Below, one piece after another: positions 7,545 to 18,100 of a DNA stretch of 40,582 bases (positions within the stretch are counted from its first letter, which is position 1; every line of letters starts with the position of its first letter). A program made the position numbers and the translations under genes. This DNA is from JANQUM01 sp047630355 (GTDB lineage: Bacteria; Bacteroidota; Bacteroidia; Cytophagales; Spirosomataceae): contig JBLHXN010000019.1 in NCBI GenBank assembly GCA_047630355.1, positions 1 to 40,582 of the forward strand, written 5' to 3'. The notes under the pieces were generated by a model, which saw only the letters and a program-made list of their open reading frames with translations, did no database searches and was not told the origin of the DNA.

Positions 7545-9386
7545 ATGCTGGATAACCGGAAACAGATTATACTTTTTTTCTTCTTTACCATCGGGTTAAT
7601 TTATACATCTCGTTTGATGTACCTTCAGGTTATTGATAATAAATATCAATCAATAGATGGCGGTAGTGCTATCCGGCGGCAGATACAAATTCCTTTACGC
7701 GGGCAGATTTACGACCGAAACGGTAAGCTAATGGTTGCAAACGTGGAGGTGTACGACATGTACGTAACTCCGCGGAAAGTGAAAAATCTTGATACGCTAC
7801 GCTTTTGCTCAATGTTGGGGATTGACCGTGCCTATTTTGACAGTACAATGGCAGTTGCCACTAAGTATTCAATAAACAGGGCATCTGCTTTTACCCGTCA
7901 ATTATCTAAAGAAGATTTTGCCCGAATTGCTGATGCAATGGTGAGTTTTTCGGGATTTCATTTTGAGCAATCATTTTTTCGGACGTATCCCGGCAATACG
8001 ATGTCAAACGCTCTTGGCTACATTGCTGAAATTCCGAGAGAACAGTTTGAGGGGCAAACCTATTACCGAAAAGGCGATTATATCGGTTTAACAGGTGTTG
8101 AAAAACAATACGAAAAAGAATTACGGGGAACCCGTGGCGTTCGTTTCAAAATGATGGACGTACACCAAGTAGATAAGGGCTCTTACGCCGAAGGAGAATT
8201 TGATACGCTCGCAACTATCGGAACAAATTTATATTCGAGCATCGACTTGGGAGTTCAACAACTTGCCGATAGTCTATTTGAAGGAAAAGTGGGCGGGATA
8301 GTAGCAATTGAACCGCAAACGGGCGAAATACTTGCTATGGGTTCGTACCCAACTTACAACCCCAACGCACTTTCGGGACGTGAGTTTTCGGCAAATTTTA
8401 AGGTGTTATCCCGTGACCTTGATAAACCATTAATTAACCGTACAACAACTTCTTTTTATCGCCCAGGTTCGACTTTTAAGTTGGTGCAGGCAGCCGTTGG
8501 TTTGCAATTAGGAATCATTAACCCGAGTAGCTCTTTTTCCCTTTCGGCTCCTCCAGGCTGCCACGGTCATTCGGCTTATCACATGTCTAACTTGCATAAC
8601 GCTGTTCAGAAATCCTGTAATAAATACTTTTACCACGTATTCAGAAAAATCCTGAGTGATGAAACCGGCGGCAGTTCGTATGCCGCATCAAGAGAAGGCC
8701 TGCGACGTTGGCACGATATGGTGCAACTTTTTGGATTTGGTGTGAAATTGGGAGTTGATATTCCGGGAGAGAAAGAAGGCCTCTTACCAACGGTAGCTCG
8801 TTACGACCGAGTTTACGGAGCAAATCAATGGAAGTTCTCAAACGTATACTCATTAGCTATTGGCGAAGGTGAACTTGGCGTAAACGTGCTCAAGCTTGCG
8901 AATGTATCAGCTATAATTGCGAACAAAGGTTATTGGATCACACCACACTTGATTAAAGGAATAGGTCAACGCACCGGAGGTATCAGTGAAGCACTTAGCG
9001 AAATACATCAGACGGGAATTGACCCGAGACATTTCGAGGCACTGTTTCAAGGAATGCAGGACGCTGTGGAAAAAGGAACCGTGAACTACAGAGGGGTTAT
9101 TCCTGATATTGCCGTTTGCGGAAAAACGGGAACTTCGCAAAATAAGCGGGGAAAAGACCATTCCATTTTCATAGCATTTGCCCCCCGCGATAATCCTAAA
9201 ATTGCCATCGCGGTAGTAGTAGAAAATGGCGGATTTGGTGGTTCTGCGGCGGCTCCGATTGCTTCTCTTTTAATCGAGAAGTACATTAAAGGACAAGTAG
9301 AGCGTCGGGCAGTTGCTGAACAGATAAAAGCATTGAACTTTAGTACTACGGCAAGTCAGCGGGCTGCCAAACCAATACTTCAATAA
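7545..9386 (+). CDS. mrdA: Penicillin-binding protein 2, elongation transpeptidase
   Basis: This 613-aa class B PBP cross-links peptidoglycan during lateral wall growth. A single N-terminal membrane segment (residues 8-28) is followed by the PBP dimerisation domain with RGQIYDRNG and GYIAEIPREQ, then the transpeptidase. The active-site motifs are SxxK at Ser309 (GSTFK), SxN at Ser357 (SCN) and KTGT at Lys527. All catalytic residues are present. rodA follows after 44 bp, the usual mrdA-rodA operon, although mreBCD is not in the window. The catalytic part faces the periplasm. The start is the first ATG and gives a normal membrane-anchor length. Confidence 0.96.
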   Translation: MLDNRKQIILFFFFTIGLIYTSRLMYLQVIDNKYQSIDGGSAIRRQIQIPLRGQIYDRNGKLMVANVEVYDMYVTPRKVKNLDTLRFCSMLGIDRAYFDSTMAVATKYSINRASAFTRQLSKEDFARIADAMVSFSGFHFEQSFFRTYPGNTMSNALGYIAEIPREQFEGQTYYRKGDYIGLTGVEKQYEKELRGTRGVRFKMMDVHQVDKGSYAEGEFDTLATIGTNLYSSIDLGVQQLADSLFEGKVGGIVAIEPQTGEILAMGSYPTYNPNALSGREFSANFKVLSRDLDKPLINRTTTSFYRPGSTFKLVQAAVGLQLGIINPSSSFSLSAPPGCHGHSAYHMSNLHNAVQKSCNKYFYHVFRKILSDETGGSSYAASREGLRRWHDMVQLFGFGVKLGVDIPGEKEGLLPTVARYDRVYGANQWKFSNVYSLAIGEGELGVNVLKLANVSAIIANKGYWITPHLIKGIGQRTGGISEALSEIHQTGIDPRHFEALFQGMQDAVEKGTVNYRGVIPDIAVCGKTGTSQNKRGKDHSIFIAFAPRDNPKIAIAVVVENGGFGGSAAAPIASLLIEKYIKGQVERRAVAEQIKALNFSTTASQRAAKPILQ

Positions 9387-9430
9387 AATTTTAACAATAA
9401 TACAATCCGAGGAAGAAATTTATTCAGAGA

Positions 9431-10708
9431 ATGGCAAGGGAAATAAATATTAAACAAGGGGTTGACTGGACCACGATTTTACTCTACGCTACACTATTAA
9501 TTATTGGTTGGCTGAATATATACGCCGCTGTTTACAAGCCAGATGAAACCATGACGCTCTTCTCACTTGATCACCGGGCGGGATTGCAGATGCTGTTCAT
9601 TGGCGGAGCAATCATCATCATTATGTTGATTTTATTTATCGATCATAATATTTACGATACGCTCGCTTATATTTTCTACGGAGCGGTTATCGTAGTACTA
9701 ATTGCGACTATCTTCTTAGCGACCGATATAAAAGGATCACGGTCGTGGTTGAAAATTGGCACTTTTTCGGTTCAACCAGCAGAATTTGCCAAAATCGTGA
9801 CCGCTTTGGCGTTGTCAAAATATCTCAGCGGACAGCTGGTTAACATCACCAAATTTAGTGATGCCATAAAGGCAATATTGATTATCATTGTTCCTCCAAT
9901 TATTGTTATTCTACAAAACGAAACTGGTTCAGCACTTACATTTGCCGCTCTCATTATTCCGTTGTACCGCGAAGGTTTACCCGGAGTATTTCCGGCATTA
10001 GGTATTACGTTTATTATCCTTTTTGTGTTAGCTCTGGTATTTCCTAAATGGTGGATTGTAGCAGGAATCGCTCTGCTTTGCTTTGTGTTTTTCTATTTTT
10101 TACTAAAAAAGAGAGAACAGACTCGAAATAATATCATCAGGATTGCCGCCATTTTTATGCTGGCTTCGGGCTTTATTTTTGCCGTTGATTTCTTACTGAA
10201 TGATGTTCTGAAACCGCACCAGCAAAAGCGAATTACAGTTCTGGTAAACCCGAATATTGACCCAATGGGTGTAGGTTGGAATGTCAATCAATCCCGCATT
10301 GCCATTAGTTCTGGTGGTTTTATTGGGAAAGGATATTTACAGGGAACTCAAACTAAATTTGATTACGTACCTGAGCAGGAAACTGACTTTATATTTTGTA
10401 CCGTAGGGGAGGAGTGGGGCTTTTTGGGCAGCGTTACTGTCATTGTTTTATTCTTAGTATTAATTACCCGATTGATCAATCTGGCCGAAAAACAAGGGCG
10501 AAACACCTTTGCCCGAATTTACGGCTACTGCGTGGCGGGGTACCTGTTCTTTCACCTCATGATAAATATTGGTATGACCATTGGATTAATGCCTGTAATC
10601 GGGATACCGCTTCCGCTCATTAGCTATGGTGGTTCTTCGCTTTGGTCATTTACAATCCTGCTATTTATCTTTATAAAACTGGACGCTCACCGGAGTTTCA
10701 AGGTATAA
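9431..10708 (+). CDS. rodA: Rod shape-determining protein RodA (SEDS glycosyltransferase)
   Basis: The protein (425 aa) is polytopic, with about ten predicted membrane helices, and belongs to the FtsW/RodA/SpoVE family that polymerises lipid II in complex with PBP2. Diagnostic pieces are GSRSWLKIGTFSVQPAEFAK after the second helix pair, EQETDFIFCTVGEEWGF, and the C-terminal GIPLPLISYGGSS signature. The long segment around residues 170-260 with extra helices is typical for Bacteroidota RodA. It lies 44 bp downstream of mrdA and is surely co-transcribed. No terminator is visible before the convergent hydrolase pseudogene. Confidence 0.96.
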   Translation: MAREINIKQGVDWTTILLYATLLIIGWLNIYAAVYKPDETMTLFSLDHRAGLQMLFIGGAIIIIMLILFIDHNIYDTLAYIFYGAVIVVLIATIFLATDIKGSRSWLKIGTFSVQPAEFAKIVTALALSKYLSGQLVNITKFSDAIKAILIIIVPPIIVILQNETGSALTFAALIIPLYREGLPGVFPALGITFIILFVLALVFPKWWIVAGIALLCFVFFYFLLKKREQTRNNIIRIAAIFMLASGFIFAVDFLLNDVLKPHQQKRITVLVNPNIDPMGVGWNVNQSRIAISSGGFIGKGYLQGTQTKFDYVPEQETDFIFCTVGEEWGFLGSVTVIVLFLVLITRLINLAEKQGRNTFARIYGYCVAGYLFFHLMINIGMTIGLMPVIGIPLPLISYGGSSLWSFTILLFIFIKLDAHRSFKV

Positions 10709-10745
10709 ACAAGTTTACATTTTTGTAGAGTTATATCGTTAATGA

Positions 10746-11582
10746 TTAGCTCTTGACAAACTCAATCAATATTTTATTAAGTTTGTCTTTGTGGGTCAGG
10801 CTTAGTCCGTGTGGCCCGTCGTCAATTACGTGGTAGGTGTTGTTTGGAATAAGCTCGGCAGCTTGCTTTCCGGCAGTTTCTTTCGGAACAACCTGATCAC
10901 CGTCTCCGTGTACAATTAACGTAGGGACGTTACATTCTTATCTGAAATCGGTAGTTGCCCAAGCTTTTGCTGTTTCTACTGTTGCTCGTGGAGAAACTTC
11001 AGAAGCTATCGCTCAAGCATAGTGTAAGTCTTGTTCTGAAACGTCATTTTTATTCGTTCCGATAAGTGCTTTCGAATAAAAGAAGTTCCTTAGAAAATCT
11101 CCTAAAAACGTTACTCGGTCGCTTTTAACTGATTCCAAAATTCCATCCAAATTTTCTTGTGGAACGCTACCAGGGTTATCGTCTTTCTGAGGCACTAAAG
11201 GCATAATGGAAGAAATCAACGCCGCTTTGGCAATTCTGTCAGTTCCGTAATCTGTAAAGTAGCGAACTACTTCACCACCACCCATCAAGAAACCTACCAA
11301 GATTACGTCTTGTAAATCCAATTCGGTGATTAGTGAGTGTAAGTCTTTAGTAAGCTCGGTGTAAGTATAACCTTCGTAGGGTGCATCAGGTGCTTCCAAA
11401 CTCCTGCGGTCATACGCGATTGCTCTGTGACCTGCGTCTGCAATTGCTTACATTTGTGGCTCTCAGGCACGATGACTGAGGGGCCAGCGGTGAATGAGCA
11501 CAACGGGCTCTGCCTGCTACCGTACCCTTGATAATGTAATAATGAAGAATCTTTGCTCTTGTCTAAATGAGATATAAGGCAT
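10746..11582 (-). pseudogene. Decayed chloroperoxidase-like alpha/beta hydrolase
   Basis: The span of 837 bp fits the usual 275-280 aa of non-haem chloroperoxidase-like hydrolases, starting MPYIS at 11582. Recognisable blocks are QPVVLIH, AIAYDRRS, YTYTELTKDLHSLITELDLQ, MGGGEVVRYF, TLIVHGDGDQVVP and DGPHGLSLTHKDKL. Four in-frame stops lie in one frame, at 11463, 11448, 11013 and 10938 (lower ends); two replace expected Trp codons as TGA. Upstream of about 11500 at least two frameshifts are needed. The nucleophile elbow reads GFLMGG where the family has GFSMGG, so the catalytic Ser is lost too. This is a long-dead gene, not a sequencing slip. Confidence 0.88.
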
Positions 11583-11683
11583 GGCTATTATTTAAGTTAT
11601 TAAAAGTAGTTGCTTAATGTATCAGAAAATAACTGACTATCATTGAAACTACTCTTCTTCAATTAAAAAGCATACCGGATGAA

Positions 11684-11715
11684 AAAAGCCCCACTTGGCT
11701 CAAAGTGGGGCTTTT
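11684..11715 (-). terminator. Rho-independent terminator of the acyl-CoA ligase gene
   Basis: Arms AAAAGCCCCACTT (11684-11696) and AAGTGGGGCTTTT (11703-11715) form a 13-bp perfect stem with a 6-nt loop. An A-run on the left gives a T-tract in minus-strand RNA. It starts 22 bp beyond the ligase stop codon. Confidence 0.9.
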
Positions 11716-11736
11716 GATTAAATATAATAATGGGTT

Positions 11737-13401
11737 TTACTTTTCCCAGATTACTTTTTCTTTTATCTCATACCATGTACGAGTCAGTTCTTCAAACTTA
11801 AGCTCAATGATATTTCGTTTCAGTTTGAGCGTTGGGGTCATCATATTATTTTCTACTGACCACGGCTCTTTTAATACAATCACTTTGTTGACCCGCTCGT
11901 AAGACTTTAAGCTCGGATTCAACTTATTTAATGTCTCTGCTAAACTTTGGTTTACTTCTTCTTGTGGTGTATCTGAACAAAAAGCGGACAGGATTACTAA
12001 TGCCACGGGTTGAGGCAAACTTTGCCCCACCACGCATACTTGCTCAATCATTGAGTTTTCTGCAAAACCCATTTCAATTTGGGCGGGAGCCACGTACTCG
12101 CCTTTAGCAGTTTTGTACATTTCTTTTACCCTACCCGTAATTTTTAGGTAGTTTTCACTGTCAAGTTCGCCCACGTCTCCGGTATGAATCCAGTTTTCTG
12201 AATCAATAGTGCCAGCGGTAACTGCCGGTTCCTTAAAGTAACCGTCCATATTCCATGCTGACCTGGTAAGTATCTCTCCGGTTTGCGGATGAATTTTGAC
12301 TTCCATTCCGGGATATAGTTGCCCAACACAGCCGTCTTTGATGCGTTCTTTCGGCATCATACATACTGCACCGAGGTTTTCGGTCATGCCGTATGCTTCC
12401 TGAATATAGATGTCAATTCTTCTGAACCACTGAATGAGTGAAGCAGGCATTGGTGCGGCACCTGTTAGCACGCAAATAGCATCGGTGAGTCCTAATGCCG
12501 CTTTCATTTTTTTCTTAATAATACCGTTAAGAATCGGAATTTTTAAAAGTAAGTCCAGCCTTTTCTGCGGCATTTTATTCAGAATAGTCTGCTGAAACTT
12601 CGTCCAGATGCGTGGTACTGCTAAAAAGTGAGTTGGGCTGGCATTTTGTAAGTTTTTGGCGAAAGTATCTAGCGTATCGGCGAAATAAGTAACGCCGCCA
12701 GTGGCAATACCTGCGGATTCTACGATACATCGCTCGGCTATGTGGCAAAGCGGCAAATAAGAGAAAAATATATTAGGTCCTACCTCGAGTTTGGCTACAT
12801 GGCTTGATGTATTTACTCCTTCGGCAAACGCCTTGAAATTTAGCATTACCCCTTTAGGATTTCCTGTTGTGCCTGAGGTATAAATAATTGTCATCAGTCC
12901 GTCAAGCTTGGGCTGATAGTTTTCGGTAATTGGCTGATGCTTCTCCAGCAAGTCGTTCCACTGTAAGTGATCGGGGTCAGCATTATACGTAGGAAAGGAG
13001 ATGCACTGAACATCTGCGGGAATTCCTCCTTTCATGCCAGTCCAATTATCTAATTTACCCACAAAAAGGTATTTACATTCACTGTGTGAAACTACCTGTT
13101 CTATTTGGTCGTTAATAAGTGTTGGGTAAAACGGAACCGAAACGTGACCTGCGTGAAGGATAGCAAGGTCTGTGATAATCCACTCTGCACAATTTTTTGA
13201 GACTAAGCCAATATTACTTTTCGGAGGTAGGTTCTGATCTTTTAAGTAGCCGGCAATTTTACGCATTTGCTGTCCGGCTTCTTTCCACGTAAAATCACGG
13301 AAAGTATCGCCAAAGGGTTGCCGCATGTAAACCTCGTCGGGCTTGGTCGATTCCCAGTGATAGAAGTATTCCAAAAAAGTTTTTTCAGCGGATATTTTCA
13401 T
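11737..13401 (-). CDS. AMP-dependent long-chain fatty acid-CoA ligase
   Basis: The 554-aa enzyme belongs to the ANL adenylating superfamily. It activates a carboxylate, probably a long-chain fatty acid, to acyl-AMP and then acyl-CoA. The phosphate-binding motif TIIYTSGTTGNPKGV is at residues 171-185. The aromatic/acid motif EAYGMTEN, the ATP-ribose motif HTGDVGE and the hinge KITGRVKEMYKTAKGEYVAP follow in the normal order. It is shorter than FadD/FAA types with long C-termini but matches bacterial FAA1-like ligases. It stands alone with its own terminator. Substrate chain length cannot be read from the sequence. Confidence 0.92.
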   Translation of the reverse strand: MKISAEKTFLEYFYHWESTKPDEVYMRQPFGDTFRDFTWKEAGQQMRKIAGYLKDQNLPPKSNIGLVSKNCAEWIITDLAILHAGHVSVPFYPTLINDQIEQVVSHSECKYLFVGKLDNWTGMKGGIPADVQCISFPTYNADPDHLQWNDLLEKHQPITENYQPKLDGLMTIIYTSGTTGNPKGVMLNFKAFAEGVNTSSHVAKLEVGPNIFFSYLPLCHIAERCIVESAGIATGGVTYFADTLDTFAKNLQNASPTHFLAVPRIWTKFQQTILNKMPQKRLDLLLKIPILNGIIKKKMKAALGLTDAICVLTGAAPMPASLIQWFRRIDIYIQEAYGMTENLGAVCMMPKERIKDGCVGQLYPGMEVKIHPQTGEILTRSAWNMDGYFKEPAVTAGTIDSENWIHTGDVGELDSENYLKITGRVKEMYKTAKGEYVAPAQIEMGFAENSMIEQVCVVGQSLPQPVALVILSAFCSDTPQEEVNQSLAETLNKLNPSLKSYERVNKVIVLKEPWSVENNMMTPTLKLKRNIIELKFEELTRTWYEIKEKVIWEK

Positions 13402-13573
13402 AAAGATATTTTATTAGATTTGGTTCAAAAGTGCAATAATTTCACAAATTAATGATAATAAAGTATTAATTTATATTTTCCGTGAAATTTTACTTTCATG
13501 AGCTACTGAAGAGCCAAAGTTCACGATAAATATTTTCGTTATTCTGATTGTTTGAAATAAAATAAGCAGGGCT

Positions 13574-13808
13574 ATGAAAAAAGATATTTTCGCCGTTTAC
13601 ACTACTTCTCTATTTTTACTGGTCTACGCTTTTAGAGCCTTTTCCAGCTTCAGTTATCAACTGGCAATGGCTATTTACCATTTAACCAATTTGGATAATA
13701 TGGATGGTGTATCGGGTATTGAAAAGCCCGGATGAACCCACCTGGACATTTACAGATTACTTTTATATGGATGTCGATATACAGCTAATAAAGACAAAAA
13801 ATGGTTAA
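13574..13808 (+). pseudogene. Small membrane protein gene with 4-bp duplication frameshift
   Basis: From ATG 13574 the frame reads MKKDIFAVYTTSLFLLVYAF and onward, with a hydrophobic segment at residues 5-22, but it ends at TGA 13733-13735. At 13700-13707 the sequence ATGG occurs twice in tandem. Removing one copy joins this frame to one reading MVYRVLKSPDEPTWTFTDYF and ending KTKNG at 13808, giving a 76-aa protein with consistent composition. I therefore read it as one small gene broken by a tandem duplication. I do not recognise the family. A terminator-like hairpin follows 16 bp downstream. The coding status rests on reading-frame continuity only. Confidence 0.5.
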
Positions 13809-13823
13809 ATATTGAGCAGTAAA

Positions 13824-13851
13824 AAGCCATCGCGAATATTCGGGATGGCTT
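13824..13851 (-). terminator. Terminator of the porU-porV operon
   Basis: Arms AAGCCATC (13824-13831) and GATGGCTT (13844-13851) flank an inner palindrome CGAATATTCG. The plus-strand A-run at 13821-13825 gives a T-tract on the minus strand. It lies 33 bp past the porV stop, between convergent genes, and may also stop plus-strand transcripts weakly. Confidence 0.75.
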
Positions 13852-13883
13852 CTTGTCTAAGTACAATTTTTAAGTCTGAATAT

Positions 13884-15050
13884 TTATTCTTCCCTTATAA
13901 TATCATCACTCGGTGAATTACTCAGTTTCCCTTTCAAATCAAATATGAAAGACAATCTCCAAGTATTAGCCAGTGGGCTACCGGATGTTGTGGGAATTAA
14001 ATAAGCTAAATCAAGTCCGTAATTTTCTTTTAAACGAAAGCCGAGACCCGTTGTGAAATACTTGCGACCACCTTTAGAAATGGGTTCGAAGAAGTAGCCG
14101 CCACGCAACGCCAGTAGGTTTTCGTACATGTATTCAACTCCGGCTGATATGTTGAATTCACGAAGCTCTTCGCTGAAACCATCAGGGGCGTCACTAAACG
14201 AGCTAAAAATGGCTTGCATTGCTCCAACGTCGGGAATTGTTCCGTTCAGTTGTGGCGTAGGTACCATTAATTTATTAACGTCAATTAATAAGTTAAAGGA
14301 ATTGTGCAAATCAGGGCGAATATTGATGTTCGTTCCCAGTTTCATGTTTGCGGGAAGAAAATAAGCCAGATTTGTGCCGTAGTTTATCTTACCACCTACG
14401 TTTTGAAATACCAAGCCGTAAGAAGCACTGACTCCACGATTAAACCGCTGGGTTGGGCGGTCTTTCTGGTAATAAAAACTAATGTCACCCGCTACCGAAC
14501 TTCCCGGTTTGGCTGCCTGACCATTTATTACCTGATTACCAATCAAATTGGAATTTATGTACTTTATATTTACTCCCATTGAAAGATCCTGCATTAGCTT
14601 AGTGGTATAGCCACCTGTTATCGCAAATTCGCGGGATTGAAAATCTCCGGCGGAAGCTCCAGTATTGGTAGTGAACTGAATCAGACCTTGATTGAAATAA
14701 GTAATCCCAACGGTTAATGCTTGTGTTTTATTTATTTTTTTGAAATAGGTGGCATTTATCAAGCCCATATCTCCGGTCAGGTTTCGTAACCATGGGGCGT
14801 ACGAAAGACTACCGCCTTGCTCTTTATCTATAAAGGCAAGTTTTGCGGTGTTCCAGTAGATAGAATTAGCATCGGGAGAGGAGGCAACTCCGGCATCACC
14901 TAACGCCGCATGACGGGAATCTGGTGAAAAGGTCAAAAACGGAACGGCGGCATTTACAACCCTATAATTATTCTTAATGGCTTGTGCCCGCACCAATTGA
15001 GCGGCAGAAATCAGGCTACACGCCAACAGAACAACGGTCTTTTTATTCAT
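13884..15050 (-). CDS. porV: Type IX secretion system outer membrane protein PorV
   Basis: PorV is a FadL-like outer membrane beta-barrel that shuttles T9SS cargo from the translocon to the PorU attachment complex. The chosen start at 15050 gives a clean signal peptide (MNKKTVVLLACSLISAAQ, cut after AQ); the ATG at 15080 would add ten residues with no function. The mature N-terminus carries the family signature FLTFSPDSRHAALGDAGVAS and YWNTAKLAF, followed by alternating barrel strands. The length of 388 aa is normal. It follows porU by 51 bp on the same strand, so the two are probably one operon. Confidence is high because PorQ lacks this genomic pairing. Confidence 0.93.
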   Translation of the reverse strand: MNKKTVVLLACSLISAAQLVRAQAIKNNYRVVNAAVPFLTFSPDSRHAALGDAGVASSPDANSIYWNTAKLAFIDKEQGGSLSYAPWLRNLTGDMGLINATYFKKINKTQALTVGITYFNQGLIQFTTNTGASAGDFQSREFAITGGYTTKLMQDLSMGVNIKYINSNLIGNQVINGQAAKPGSSVAGDISFYYQKDRPTQRFNRGVSASYGLVFQNVGGKINYGTNLAYFLPANMKLGTNINIRPDLHNSFNLLIDVNKLMVPTPQLNGTIPDVGAMQAIFSSFSDAPDGFSEELREFNISAGVEYMYENLLALRGGYFFEPISKGGRKYFTTGLGFRLKENYGLDLAYLIPTTSGSPLANTWRLSFIFDLKGKLSNSPSDDIIREE

Positions 15051-15101
15051 ACAGATTCGTATTTTTTGCAATAGAAGCACGAAATTACTACTTTTTAATG
15101 A

Positions 15102-18100
15102 CTATTTCCAAAAGATAACCTTGTTCGAGGTACTACTTTGTGTATTACTGCTCAGGTTTTTTAGTCTCACACGCAGGAAATATGTACCGTTTGCAAGTGC
15201 TTTTTCCCGTACGTCGGCGGTTAGTTGAAGACTTGAATCGCAAAAATAGCAACTCTCTTCTTTTTCGTAAACTAATTTCCCGGAATTATCGAAAAGTTGA
15301 ATACTAAAATCTAAATCGCTGTCAGTATTTGCTGAATGTTTTACGTTAATGGTCAATTCCCCGCTTGTTGGGTTTGGAAATAAATTAACCAACTGCAAGT
15401 TTAGCCTATTATCTTTAACTACAAAATCTAACGATATCTCGGTAGCGTTATTATACGTATCCCAGACTTTTAAGCGAACGGTATAGGCCCCTTTTGGTAA
15501 AGTCCCGAAGGGAAATATCAATTGTCCGTTCCTGAAATCCTGACTGCTTATATAATAGTTATTTGCAATTATTTGTAGCGTGTCGTTTAGCGTTAATAAG
15601 ATTTCATGACCGATGCCCGTACGGGATAGGTTAATTCCGCTTTCGTCGCTGATTAAAGCCGTCAGTACGTTAGAATCGTCAACTTCCAGTATAACTTCGG
15701 GCGGAGTAGCGTCGACTATAAAATCAGCTTCGCTGCCACCAACAGTAAACGCATCAAAACTTCCGGCAATATCAGCAGTGCTGTCTGCATTTACGGCGTA
15801 AAAGTACATTTGCCCTTTGCCTTCGCGGTAGTCAATGTCTTTCGGAGTGATGAATGTTACTTCAAAGCCCCCTTTTTCAATCCGTGCCGTTCCTTTATAA
15901 ATGATATTCTGAAACGATTCGAAAGTTGCCGTACGAGGGCTGTTCTCTTTCAAAGTTTGTAAAGTCGAAGCCTTATCGTACACCACAACTTGTACTTTTC
16001 CATCAAAACTATCGTCTTCTACTTCCCCGGTTAGCGTTACTCTTTGCAAGGCTTTTATCTGTTGACTTTCGGGCGGAGAACCGTTTATTTTAAGCAATTT
16101 GATTTTGTCTTGCGGTAATGCCAACCTCATCGACGGGTCACCCAATAAAACGAAGTTACGATTTGCCATTCCGCTGATGGAAGCATTCTTAGTTAATCGA
16201 AAAATATCTCCCAATCGTGGGCCGTCCAATCGTGGGTCGCCTAACCGTGGATTCTCTTTCGTGGATTTTAACGCTTCGAAGAATGCACTGTTCAATAAGA
16301 AATTGGTGGTGGAATAAACAGGTCGGGTGGTGGTGAGCAATCCGATTGCCCCGCCGCGAGGGTTTAAAACGGCTAATTCTGCCCCTGATACTACGCCGGG
16401 ACTATCGTATCTCCCAAACTCACAAGTAGCGGTAAGCATTAGCGGCAAATTGTTAAGATTTCGCCAGCGTAAAAGCTGCTCAATGGTTAATACTTTTTCG
16501 TCCGTCCAGCCGTCTTCTGAGCCGTGACCATTATAATTCACAATTAATGAGCCTTTCTGAACTGCTTCATCGAGGGCTCTTCGAGCTTCGGGAGAGCGGT
16601 TTCCGTTGGGCGTGGAAGTTTGCGGAAAAGCCCCTAGGTACATTTTATTTACGTAAAAAGTCGAAGTTGCGTTTGTGGCAATCCGTGAAAGCCGATCGGC
16701 ATCTTTTAAGTGAATGTTATAATCAAACCCCGCATCTTCGTCGTCGGCAAGGAAGCTAAGCTGCGTTCGCCAGCTTCCGAAACGGTGCGGCGAAGTATCG
16801 TAGTAAATCAGTTTATTAACCACTTGCTTTGCTTGCGTAGCGTTCCGAACGGGCAGTCTTCCCACGCCAATATCTAAGGTATGATCTTCGGCGGTGCGGT
16901 CGTCCAGATTCCCAAATCTAACAATTCCTTCGCCCCAGTTTCCTTCATTTTCTTCTAAAAAACCGAAGTAGTCATCAGAAGAATGACTGTAAACTGGCTC
17001 GAGTGATTCTCTACTTTCGTACGTTGGAATGCTATTTTTTCCGCCATTTTCGGCGAGATTGAGTTTGTTTTTATAATCGAAGGTGGCGTCGCCGAAAAAC
17101 AGAACGTATTTGAAGTTTTCGGGTGATTGTTTCCACGTCTCCCGAATGAAATTTCGCAAAGCCGTTGGATCAACCATTCCGCCAGAATATTCATTATATA
17201 TATGTTCTACTGAAATTACTTCTACGCTAAGTTTGTCGTTTATCCGTCTGAAATCAGCAAGTCGGTTGGCTTCTTGTAAAAATGCTTTCGGACTAATAAT
17301 AAATAGATTCGGAATTTCTGAAGATACGAGTTGTTGGTTTTCGAGACGTTGGATATTCGTCGGAGAAAGGGTGTTTTCGGTAGTGAATAACTGAAAAGTC
17401 CGCAGTTGATTTCTTGTGGTCGAATTAAATGTTGCTTGCGTTCCCACGACAGCGGGTTCGATTGCATTAATTTCAAACAAATCTGTAATTTCCCAAATTC
17501 GTTCATTGGTTGAATAACCTTGAACGGAGAATCTAGTTACTTCATTTTTTACACTCTCAAAACTCCGAATAGTTGTTTGCTTTTCGTAGAACCGCAACGC
17601 TCGTTTCGAATGAACCAAAAAGTAGTCAACGTATCCACCCGAAGGCGAAGCGATCGAGTTTTTAAATTGGTAAGTTAACTTGCTGCCCGTTCCTGAATAA
17701 TTAGTCGTAAATGATTGATTATCAATAATCCCGCGGCGGGCGTAACGAAAGAATGGGTCTCGTGCATCGTAGCGGGTAGATTGCAATTTATGCGTCCCGA
17801 AAGGGTTATCCCCAACTGAAAGTTCAACTTCCTCGTTCGTGCGAAGTGTCCCCAAAAGGGATGATTCAATCCGAAGTTTTGAGTTCGGAATAATGCCTTT
17901 GATTGGTAAATCAAAATCAATTTTAGTGTTAAAAAACTGCCCAAACCATTGCCGACCAGAGTTTTCAAGGTTGACGGCTTCATTTTCCCAAACATAGGCG
18001 TCGTCATAGGAATTCACGGAAATGGCGTTGCCGTTCGAAACAGGATTTACTCGTTGAATTCGTTTACCGATAATATTACCTGAAATTGATAAAAAGTAGA

